Positions 17,873 to 24,600 of a stretch of 32,088 nt of DNA are shown piece after piece. This DNA is from Rubrivivax sp. (GTDB lineage: Bacteria > Pseudomonadota > Gammaproteobacteria > Burkholderiales > Burkholderiaceae_C). The stretch spans positions 1-32,088 of the forward strand of contig JAJTGU010000043.1 in NCBI GenBank assembly GCA_021297985.1, in the 5' to 3' direction. The position numbers were made by a program, and so were the translations under genes. Each line of letters begins with the position of its first letter. Within the stretch, counting starts at the first letter, position 1. The notes under the pieces were generated by a model, which worked only from the letters and a program-made list of their open reading frames with translations, made no database searches and was not told where the DNA came from.

Positions 17873-17896
17873 AAAATAGAACGATCGTACTATTTT
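17873..17896. promoter_or_regulatory. TetR-type operator upstream of etfBA
   Basis: A 24-base inverted repeat has arms AAAATAG (17873-17879) and CTATTTT (17890-17896) flanking the palindrome ACGATCGT (17881-17888), with only one mismatched pair (A/A at 17880 and 17889). Its size and shape resemble operators of TetR-family fatty-acid repressors (FadP/PsrA group) in betaproteobacteria. It sits 87-110 bases upstream of etfB and overlaps the stop codon of the MFS gene. The regulator gene is not in the window, and the named family is inferred. Confidence 0.7.
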
Positions 17897-19203
17897 TCCG
17901 ACAGTGCGGCAGCGGCGCCGCGTTCGACATCCACACGGCGCAACACGACGAGGCCGACCACGAAGAAGAGTCCCGTGCTCAGGATGGCCACGCGGTGATT
18001 GCCCGCGGTGAGCCAGGTGACCATGCCGTAGGTCACGGGACCGACGATGCCCGACAGCCGCACCGCAAAGGTCCAGAGCCCGAAGAACTCCGCCAGCCGG
18101 TCCGGTGGCGCCAGCAGCCCGGCCATCGCACGGCCAGCAGACTGGCTGGAGCCCATGCAAAGACCAGCGATCACGGCCGCGACCCAGAACAGCGCCGGCC
18201 CGGTGGCCATCCAGGCGAGCAGGGTCATCGCGATCCAGCCCCACAGCGTCAGCGACAGGCCCCGCGCGTGGCCGACGCGGTCCTGGAGGTAACCGAAGGC
18301 GAAGGCCCCCGCGGCCGACGCGACGTTGACCAGGAAGATCAGCATCATCGTGTCGGTCTGCTTGAAGCCCAGCACCTGCTCGGCGTAGATCGCCGCCAGC
18401 GCGATGACCACCGAGATGCCGGCCTGGTAGAACACCGCGCAGACGAGCAGCCAGCGGAAGTCGGCGTAACGCGCGGCCTCGTGCCAGGTGCGCTGCAGGC
18501 GGTGCAGCGAGGCCTTGAGGCCCGACTCGCGATGTGCCCCACCCGACGCCCCGGGCTGCGCCACGGCCCGCTCCTTCAACAGCGCAAAGGTCGCCAGCGC
18601 GGCCAGCAGGTAGACCACCGCCGTGATCAGCATCGTCACCGGCACGAAATGCGTCGCCTTGAGCCCCTGGCCCTGGGCCCAGATGACGTAGCCCAGCGAC
18701 AGGCCCAGCGTCAACATGCCGCCGAAGTAGCCCAGGCTCCAGCCCCAGCCCGACACGCGGCCCATGGCCTCGCGCCGCGCCAGCTCGGGCAGGAAGGCGG
18801 CGATCAGCGTCTCGCCATAGGCGTAGCAGAGGTTGCTGATGACGATGGCCAGCACCGCCAGCCACAGGTCGCCCGGGCCCACCAAAGCCAGCGTCGCGGT
18901 GGCCACGACGCAGCCCAGCGTCGACAGCACCAGCAACCCCTTCTTGCGCGCCCTGGCGTCGGCGTAGGCCCCCAGCGCCGGCATCGTGAACATCACGATC
19001 AGGTTCGATGCTGCAAGCGCCAGCGTCCAGGCCAGCGTGCCCCAATCGGCCCCCTGCGCAACGACGCCGACGAAGTAGGCATTGAACACCGCCGTCAGCA
19101 CGACCGTGGTGTAGCCCGAGTTCGCAAAGTCGTACATCGCCCAGCCGAGCACCTCGCGGCGGCGGACGCCAGGGTTCAGGGACGCGGTGTCGAAGATCGG
19201 CAT
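17890..19203 (-). CDS. MFS transporter, UMF1/Atg22-like
   Basis: This 437-residue inner-membrane permease is of the major facilitator superfamily, close to the UMF1/Atg22-like group by its N-terminal motif [17 protein letters not shown] (about 19-35). About 12 hydrophobic helices can be traced, with a hydrophilic central loop around 215-250 ([18 protein letters not shown]). The motif [12 protein letters not shown] between helices 2 and 3 and [12 protein letters not shown] in the second half are the paired MFS loop motifs. Substrates of bacterial members are poorly known. The stop lies inside the operator for etfBA, so read-through into that operon is possible. The start at 19203 has no clear ribosome binding site. 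Confidence 0.9.
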   Translation of the reverse strand: MPIFDTASLNPGVRRREVLGWAMYDFANSGYTTVVLTAVFNAYFVGVVAQGADWGTLAWTLALAASNLIVMFTMPALGAYADARARKKGLLVLSTLGCVVATATLALVGPGDLWLAVLAIVISNLCYAYGETLIAAFLPELARREAMGRVSGWGWSLGYFGGMLTLGLSLGYVIWAQGQGLKATHFVPVTMLITAVVYLLAALATFALLKERAVAQPGASGGAHRESGLKASLHRLQRTWHEAARYADFRWLLVCAVFYQAGISVVIALAAIYAEQVLGFKQTDTMMLIFLVNVASAAGAFAFGYLQDRVGHARGLSLTLWGWIAMTLLAWMATGPALFWVAAVIAGLCMGSSQSAGRAMAGLLAPPDRLAEFFGLWTFAVRLSGIVGPVTYGMVTWLTAGNHRVAILSTGLFFVVGLVVLRRVDVERGAAAALSEK

Positions 19204-19276
19204 CGTTCAGGCCAGAGGTGTCGGCGACAAACCCCGATGATGGGGCCGGCTCGATGACATCATTGACCTTGTGCCC

Positions 19277-19361
19277 GCGCGGGTGACGGAACAGGTAGAC
19301 GTAGCGGGCTTAAAACCCGCAGCCGCAAGGCGTACGGGTTCGATTCCCGTCCCGCGCACCA
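19277..19361 (+). tRNA. tRNA-Leu (anticodon UAA)
   Basis: The 85-base sequence folds as a class II tRNA. The acceptor stem is GCGCGGG (19277-19283) with CCCGCGC (19351-19357), discriminator A and encoded CCA. The anticodon stem GCGGG/CCCGC holds the loop CTTAAAA, giving anticodon TAA. A long variable arm (AGCCGCAAGGCGT) and the T arm ACGGG-TTCGATT-CCCGT follow. The long variable arm and the anticodon both say leucine. The UAA anticodon reads rare TTA/TTG codons in such a GC-rich genome. Confidence 0.96.
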
Positions 19362-19364
19362 GGG

Positions 19365-19393
19365 TCGACCTGGTAGCCACCAGTGGCTACATT
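19365..19393 (+). promoter_or_regulatory. Promoter with overlapping operator of the toxin-antitoxin pair
   Basis: A perfect inverted repeat, GTAGCCAC (19373-19380) and GTGGCTAC (19383-19390) with a 2-base spacer, lies between the tRNA and the antitoxin start. A -35-like TCGACC (19365-19370) and a -10-like TACATT (19388-19393), 17 bases apart, frame it, so repressor binding would block the promoter. Phd/VapB-type antitoxins usually autorepress at such palindromes. The predicted transcript start falls at or next to the antitoxin ATG. Confidence 0.6.
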
Positions 19394-19399
19394 GGCTCG

Positions 19400-19558
19400 A
19401 TGCACAGCATCGGCATCAAGACGCTCAAGAACCGCCTGAGTGAATTCGTTCGGGTTGCCGCCGCGGGCGAGACCGTGCTGGTCACGGACCGTGGCCGGGT
19501 GGTGGCCGAACTGGCCGACGTGCTCGCCGATCTGGACGCCAGCCGCGCCGACCGGTGA
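19400..19558 (+). CDS. Phd/YefM-family antitoxin, short form
   Basis: This is the antitoxin of a type II toxin-antitoxin pair. The 52-residue protein starts MHSIGIKTLKNRLSEFVRVA and carries the Phd/YefM DNA-binding fold (LKNRLSEFVR, GETVLVTDRGRVVAEL). It then ends after a short acidic helix (ADVLADLDASRAD), shorter than the usual 75-85 residues. The toxin-binding tail is therefore small, and the protein may be truncated or a natural short form. I chose the ATG at 19400 because the longer frame to 19271 would translate the tRNA. No ribosome binding site precedes it, and the predicted transcript start is at the ATG. Its TGA overlaps the toxin GTG by 4 bases. Confidence 0.88.
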   Translation: MHSIGIKTLKNRLSEFVRVAAAGETVLVTDRGRVVAELADVLADLDASRADR

Positions 19559-19998
19559 TCTATCTCGACACGTCGGTGCTGCTGGCGCGTTTGCTGGCCG
19601 AAGACCGTTCGCCTCCGAACCGCTTCTGGTCGCAGGCACTCGTATCGAGCCGACTGCTCGAGTTCGAGGTCTTCAATCGCGTCCACGCCCGCGGCGCGAC
19701 AGCGTCGCATGGCGCAGACGCCCGGCGACTCGTCGATCGCGTGAATCTGCTGGACATGTCCACGGCCGTGCTGACCCGGGCGCTGCGCCCGTTTCCGCCG
19801 CCCGTGCGGACGCTCGATGCGCTGCACCTGGCCACGATGGACTTTCTGCGGGCGCAGGGTATCGAGCTCGCATTGGCGACCTACGACCCGCGCCTGGCTG
19901 TTGCCGCCGTTCAGGAGGGCTTTGCTTTGGCCGACTGCGGGGGCGCGTTCATGCCTGCGGGCAGGGCATGTGCGAGACCTGACCCTGAACCCTTGTGA
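19555..19998 (+). CDS. PIN-domain toxin (VapC-like ribonuclease)
   Basis: This is the toxin partner of the short Phd antitoxin. The 147-residue protein begins MIYLDTSVLLARLL with the first PIN acidic residue D5. The others fit E36/E38 in LLEFEVFNR, D88 in TLDALHLATM, and D111 in ATYDPRL, the four-acid set that holds the metal for RNA cleavage. The start is GTG overlapping the antitoxin stop (GTGA), which couples translation and keeps antitoxin made first. The C-terminal tail (about 125-147, ending ARPDPEPL) is longer than in most VapC proteins and may be a drifted extension. The RNA target is unknown; many VapC toxins cut tRNA or rRNA. All catalytic acids are present. Confidence 0.9.
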   Translation: MIYLDTSVLLARLLAEDRSPPNRFWSQALVSSRLLEFEVFNRVHARGATASHGADARRLVDRVNLLDMSTAVLTRALRPFPPPVRTLDALHLATMDFLRAQGIELALATYDPRLAVAAVQEGFALADCGGAFMPAGRACARPDPEPL

Positions 19999-20028
19999 GA
20001 ATCGGAAGCGAACACCTGGGGGGCGAAG

Positions 20029-21456
20029 ATGAGCAATCGACGAAGCGGTGCGTTCGGGATCCAGGACCGGCTGAGCTGGACCTGGCGGGTGTTGGCGACC
20101 AGGCTGACTGCGGTGCTGCTTCTTGCCGTCATGCACGGCATCGCCCCGGCCCAAACCGAGGACTTGACGGGCGCAGTGCGCATCGCGCAGACCCCACCTG
20201 TGCCCAACCCGCGCACGGGCACCATCGACGCCACCTTCACCGTCACCAACACCTCGCCGCACACGCTGCTCGGCCCGCTGGGTCTGGTGCTCGAATCGGC
20301 CTCACCGGCCAGCGTGGCCCTCTACAACAGCCATGGCCGCATTCGCGGCGGCGCGGACGTCGTGGAGTTGCCGCTGCCTGTCGGCACCTTGGCGCCGGGC
20401 GCATCGGTATCGGTGCCTGTGCAACTGCTGACCTACGGCCAGCCCGTGCGGAACACCGTGTTCGCCGTGCATGGCCGGCGACTGCTGCCCGCACAGTCGG
20501 CGCGGCTCGTTGTTGCAGCGGTCTTTTGGGAGGGCATCACTGGAAAGCAGAACATCTCGGTGGGCGGCGGTTGGGAGGTGCTCGTGGATGGCGCGCGCCG
20601 AGGCGTCACGAACCCTGACGGGCGTCTCGAGATGGTCGTGCCCATTGAGTCCACGGGGGTGGCGGTGCAACGTCGACCCAACAATGCCGGCGTGGAACTG
20701 CTCCCGAAGCTCGCCGCTGGATCGGTCACCTCGGTGAAGGTGATCGTCGATGAAGGCAAGAGTCCGGGCTTCGGCAGCTTGCTGCGACTGCAGGAGTCGC
20801 GGCAGGGAGTCCTGGCACGCGATGCCGCTGCAGTGACTTTGCGAGTCTTCAAGGACGAACGCGCTATCAGGCTGGCTGAGGTGAATCACGTTGATGTGTC
20901 TGACAGGCGGGACCAGTTGGACCTGAAAGGTGTGTTCTCCATCCAGCCCGATGGAAGTGTGGCCACTTCGGGTGCGGCCTTCATGAAGGCAATGGCTGGC
21001 AGGACGGGGCCGCAGGAGATCATTCTCGGGGCGACCGATCAGTCCGGCGACTTCCACTTCGACTCGGTGCATTTCCAGTTTGCCGACCACCGCCTTCGGG
21101 TTCAGTTGGTGGCGCCGCCTTCGAACCCGGGTCTGAAGCTGTCGGACCTGCGGATCACCGCCCGCATGCGCGAGGGCGACCTGCGCTTCCTGGCCGAGTC
21201 CGATTCCGACGGCGTGGTCGTGTTTCCCGACATGCCGGCCGGCGTGCTGCACTTCAGCGGCCGCACACGCGAGGGCGGACTTCAGTACAACGTCACCGGC
21301 ATCGCCGAGATCGCTCGTGACACGCTGGTGCGGCTGACCCTGAGGGGCCCGGCCGACATTCAGGCCATGGTGCAGTCCACCGTCGTCGAAGCCTTGCCGG
21401 CGGAAGCGCCTCGGCGGGCTGCTGCGATCAACGATCCGACAGGACCGAAGCGATAG
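20029..21456 (+). CDS. Secreted protein of unknown function
   Basis: This 475-residue protein has an N-terminal hydrophobic segment (about 24-38) and a likely signal-peptidase site near APA/QTED (about 41). Residues 60-140 look like a beta-sandwich for protein-protein or surface contacts (ATFTVTNTSPHTLLGPLGLVL; LAPGASVSVPVQLLTYG). Later parts include short carboxypeptidase-regulatory/Cna-B-like strands (GWEVLVDGARRGVTNPDG; SDGVVVFPDMPAGVLHFSG). I recognise no enzyme motif. By eye, bases 20500-21100 use fewer G/C third positions than the neighbours, which hints at a different origin. The ATG at 20029 has GGGGGG upstream. It could be the truncated front of a larger extracellular multidomain protein, as it stops soon after the last domain-like segment. 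It lies 30 bases after the toxin gene and converges with fdhD. Confidence 0.78.
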   Translation: MSNRRSGAFGIQDRLSWTWRVLATRLTAVLLLAVMHGIAPAQTEDLTGAVRIAQTPPVPNPRTGTIDATFTVTNTSPHTLLGPLGLVLESASPASVALYNSHGRIRGGADVVELPLPVGTLAPGASVSVPVQLLTYGQPVRNTVFAVHGRRLLPAQSARLVVAAVFWEGITGKQNISVGGGWEVLVDGARRGVTNPDGRLEMVVPIESTGVAVQRRPNNAGVELLPKLAAGSVTSVKVIVDEGKSPGFGSLLRLQESRQGVLARDAAAVTLRVFKDERAIRLAEVNHVDVSDRRDQLDLKGVFSIQPDGSVATSGAAFMKAMAGRTGPQEIILGATDQSGDFHFDSVHFQFADHRLRVQLVAPPSNPGLKLSDLRITARMREGDLRFLAESDSDGVVVFPDMPAGVLHFSGRTREGGLQYNVTGIAEIARDTLVRLTLRGPADIQAMVQSTVVEALPAEAPRRAAAINDPTGPKR

Positions 21457-21496
21457 CAGAACGTCAGACCTCCAAAGTTCTGAAAGTCCCAGCCCG

Positions 21497-22285
21497 CTAC
21501 GCGTACCGCGTCCCCCGCCCCTCGCGCACAAAGGCCCACAGCGCCAGGCCGTGCCGGCGCGCGCTCTCGACGGCCAGCGCGGTGGGTGCCGACGCGGTGG
21601 CCAGCAGGCCGGCGCCCAGCACCACGGTCTTGTGCACCAGCTCGACGCTGGCGCGGCTGGACAGCACGACGAAGCCCTGGCCGCGGTCCAGGCCGGCGCG
21701 CAGGACGGCGCCGATCAGCTTGTCCAGCGCGTTGTGGCGGCCCACGTCTTCACGCAGCAGCACGACGTTGCCGTCCGGCGTGCACCAGGCGGCCGCATGC
21801 AGGCCGCCGCATTGCGCGTTCAGCACCTGGCCCTGGTGCAGTTCGGCCATCGCACGTGTCAGCACGCCGGCGGTGGGCTCGATGACGGGCAGCACTCGCG
21901 GCTCGGGCCGCGGAAGCTGCTGCAGCGATTCGATGCCGCACAGGCCGCACCCGGTACGGCCGGACAGCGTGCGGCGGCGTTCGGCGGCGCGTGCGGCGGC
22001 GGACTGGGTGACACGCAGTTCGAGCGTCAGGCCCTGAGCCGCCGAGGCCTGCTCGAGGTCCAGCAGCTCGGCCGGGCCGCGGAGCCAGCCCTCGCTGACC
22101 GCGATGCCGAGTGCAAAGTCCTCCAGGTCCGCCGGGGTGGCCAGCATCACGGCCTGGCTGACGCCGTTGAGCACCAGCGCCACCGGCACCTCCTGCGCCA
22201 CGGTTTCGGGTTGCGGCGGCTGGCCATCGGGCCGCGCCAGCACGGTCGCCAGCGGCGAAGGCAGCAGCGGCGGCGGTTCGTTCAC
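21497..22285 (-). CDS. fdhD: Formate dehydrogenase accessory sulfurtransferase FdhD
   Basis: FdhD passes sulfur from a cysteine desulfurase to the molybdenum cofactor of formate dehydrogenases, a step needed for their activity. The 262-residue protein shows the catalytic pair C113/C116 in GCGLCGIES, AQCGGLHAAAW, LREDVGRHNALDKLIG, and LSSRASVELVHKTVVLG, the standard blocks. I chose the GTG at 22285, which overlaps the TGA of the molybdoenzyme gene (GTGA). The longer frame to 22408 is a shadow of that gene. Overlap with the FdhF-like gene matches its role as a maturation factor for that enzyme. Confidence 0.95.
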   Translation of the reverse strand: MNEPPPLLPSPLATVLARPDGQPPQPETVAQEVPVALVLNGVSQAVMLATPADLEDFALGIAVSEGWLRGPAELLDLEQASAAQGLTLELRVTQSAAARAAERRRTLSGRTGCGLCGIESLQQLPRPEPRVLPVIEPTAGVLTRAMAELHQGQVLNAQCGGLHAAAWCTPDGNVVLLREDVGRHNALDKLIGAVLRAGLDRGQGFVVLSSRASVELVHKTVVLGAGLLATASAPTALAVESARRHGLALWAFVREGRGTRYA

Positions 22286-24600
22286 AGTGCGGCGGCGCTG
22301 CGGCTCAGCCGCACCGGGATGGCCTTGCTCGCCGGCGTGCCGGCGCCGATGGCGACGTTCGCCAGCGGCACCAGCGGGTTGGTCTCGGGGTAGTAACTCG
22401 CGATGCAACCGGCCGGGATGGCGTACTCGACCAGCAGGAAGCCGCGCACGATGCGCTTGATCCCGTCATCGGCAACGGTCGCGATGTCGACCCGTTCGCC
22501 GGCCACCAGGCCGAGCCGGGCGAGGTCGGCCGCGCCCATGAAGACCACGCGCCGCTCGCCCTGAACGCCACGGTAGCGGTCGCGCGTGCCGTAGATGGTG
22601 GTGTTGTACTGGTCGTGCGAGCGGATCGTCGCGAGCGTCAGCACGGCCGCGTCGGCCGCCGTGGCATCTTCCAGTGCATGCACGGCAAACACCGCCTTGC
22701 CAGCGGCGGTGTTCCAGCGCCGCTCGCAGGCCGCGTTGGGCAGGCGGAATCCACCGGGCGCGGCGACCCGCTCGTTGAAGCGCTCGAAACCCGGGAACAC
22801 CGCTTCGATCTTGTCGCGGATGCGGGCGTAGTCCTCGACCAGCCAGCGCCACGGCGTGCGGCTGTGCGGCAGCACGGCCTCGGCCAGCCGGGCCACGATC
22901 ATGGGTTCGGACAACAGGTGCCCGGACGCCGGTTCGTTGCGGCCCGCCGAGAGGTGGACCATGCTCATCGAGTCCTCGACCGTGATCGCCTGCGGCCCGC
23001 TGGCCTGGCGGTCGACTTCGGTCCGGCCCAGGCAGGGCAGCACGTAGGCGGCCTCGCCGTGCACCAGGTGGCTGCGGTTGAACTTGGTGGCGACGTGGAC
23101 GGTCAGCCGGCAGCGGCGCAGCGCCGCCTGCGTGGCCTCGGTGTCGGGCGTGGCGACGGCGAAGTTGCCGCCCATGGCAAAAAACACCTGGGCCTCGCCG
23201 TCGCGCATCGCCGCGATGGCCTCCACCGTGTTGAAGCCGTGCCGACGGGGTGGCTCAAATCCGAAGACGCTGCCCAGGCGGTCGAGAAACGCCGCCGTCG
23301 GGCGCTCGTCGATGCCCATCGTGCGGTCGCCTTGCACGTTGCTGTGGCCGCGCACCGGGCAGACCCCTGCGCCGGGCCGGCCCAGGTGGCCACGCAGCAT
23401 CAGCAAGGCCGCCAGGGTCTCGATGGTCGCCACCGCATTGGCGTGCTGCGTCAGGCCCATGCCCCAGGCCACGATGCAGCGCTCCGAGGCCAGGTAGACA
23501 TCCGCTGCAGCCTGCAGCTGGGCAAGGCTCAGGCCGCTGGACGCCTCCAGCACGGTCCAGGACGTGGCCCGCAGGTCGGCGGCAAAGGCTTCGAAGCCCA
23601 CCGTGTGCTCGGCCAGGAAAGCGACATCGACGACCCGCGCACGGCCCGCGGCCTGCGCCGCGTCGTCGAGCTCGATCGTGCGCTTGCACAGCGCCTTCAG
23701 CACGGCCAGATCGCCGCCGATCCGGGGCTGGAAGTAGTGCGACGAAATCGCCGTCGCACCGAGTGTCGCCATCTCCACCGCGTCCTGCGGATCGGTGAAG
23801 CGCTCCAGCCCGCGCTCGCGCAGCGGGTTGAAGCTCATGATCCGCGCGCCGCGTTTCTTGGCCGCGCGCAGCTCGCCCAACATGCGCGGGTGGTTGCTGC
23901 CCGGGTTGTGGCCGATGCTGACGATCAGGTCGGCCTGCTCGAAGTCCTCCAGCGTCACCGTGCCCTTGCCAACGCCGATCACACGTTTCAAGGCCACGCC
24001 GCTGGGCTCGTGGCACATGTTCGAGCAGTCGGGCAGGTTGTTGGTGCCGAACTCGCGCACGAACAACTGGTACAGGAAGGCCGCCTCGTTGCTGGTGCGA
24101 CCCGAGGTGTAGAACAGCGCCCGGTCGGGGCTGTCCAGCGCGCGCAGCGCGTAGGCGATGGCCGCAAAGGCCTCGTCCCAGGTGGTCTCGACGTAGCGGT
24201 CGGTGGTCGCGTCCCAACGCAGCGGATGCGTCAAGCGGCCCAGGCCTTCAAGCGCCTGGTCGGGCCAGGGCCACAGCTCGGCCAGGGTGTGCCGGCCCAG
24301 GACCTCGGGCGTTGCGCGCAGTGCCGTCGCTTCATGCGCGACCGCCTTGGCGCCGTTTTCGCAGAACTGGAAGCTGCTGCCGGCATTGCGGTCGGGCCAG
24401 GCACAGCCCGGGCAATCGAAGCCGTCGGGCTGGTTGGTCGCCAACAGGGTGCGCGCGCCCTTGACCGGGATGCCCTGCTTCTTCAGGTGCAGGCCGACGC
24501 TCTGCAGCGCGCCCCAACCGCCGGCCGCACCCGGGTACGGCGCGACGCGGGTCTCCTCTCGTGAGGCCTCAGCGTCGGTTTCAAACGGACCGTGACTCAA
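22282..24600 (-). CDS. FdhF/YdeP-like molybdopterin oxidoreductase
   Basis: This molybdopterin (bis-MGD) oxidoreductase belongs to the FdhF/YdeP family, annotated as formate dehydrogenase-like but often of unknown substrate. The 772-residue product shows an Fe-S region with C63, C66 (DCPGCAWPD) and C80 (FCENGAKAV), then NMCHEPSG with C196, the likely molybdenum ligand in place of selenocysteine. MGD-binding blocks are GHNPGSNHPRML, GMGLTQHANAVATIETLAALL, RGHSNVQGDRTMGI and a C-terminal RSHDQYNTTIYG domain. The start is TTG at 24600, sharing TTGA with the polA stop and preceded by GGGAG at 8 bases; no ATG in frame precedes the conserved region. It forms one unit with polA and fdhD. It has no twin-arginine signal, so cytosolic. 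Confidence 0.92.
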   Translation of the reverse strand: MSHGPFETDAEASREETRVAPYPGAAGGWGALQSVGLHLKKQGIPVKGARTLLATNQPDGFDCPGCAWPDRNAGSSFQFCENGAKAVAHEATALRATPEVLGRHTLAELWPWPDQALEGLGRLTHPLRWDATTDRYVETTWDEAFAAIAYALRALDSPDRALFYTSGRTSNEAAFLYQLFVREFGTNNLPDCSNMCHEPSGVALKRVIGVGKGTVTLEDFEQADLIVSIGHNPGSNHPRMLGELRAAKKRGARIMSFNPLRERGLERFTDPQDAVEMATLGATAISSHYFQPRIGGDLAVLKALCKRTIELDDAAQAAGRARVVDVAFLAEHTVGFEAFAADLRATSWTVLEASSGLSLAQLQAAADVYLASERCIVAWGMGLTQHANAVATIETLAALLMLRGHLGRPGAGVCPVRGHSNVQGDRTMGIDERPTAAFLDRLGSVFGFEPPRRHGFNTVEAIAAMRDGEAQVFFAMGGNFAVATPDTEATQAALRRCRLTVHVATKFNRSHLVHGEAAYVLPCLGRTEVDRQASGPQAITVEDSMSMVHLSAGRNEPASGHLLSEPMIVARLAEAVLPHSRTPWRWLVEDYARIRDKIEAVFPGFERFNERVAAPGGFRLPNAACERRWNTAAGKAVFAVHALEDATAADAAVLTLATIRSHDQYNTTIYGTRDRYRGVQGERRVVFMGAADLARLGLVAGERVDIATVADDGIKRIVRGFLLVEYAIPAGCIASYYPETNPLVPLANVAIGAGTPASKAIPVRLSRSAAAL

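Noticed and set aside
19271..19399. Extended N-terminus of the antitoxin reading through the tRNA
   Set aside because: The segment is the complete tRNA-Leu; the antitoxin fold begins at the ATG at 19400.
19338..21500. Possible integrase attachment repeat of the tRNA 3' end downstream of the toxin and the secreted protein
   Set aside because: I looked for a second copy of the T-arm/acceptor sequence near 21456-21500 and found none, and no integrase gene is present.
22615..24564. 649-codon open frame opposite the molybdoenzyme
   Set aside because: Composition is that of a shadow frame (Arg/Gln/Ala/His-rich), and the opposite strand has clear motifs.
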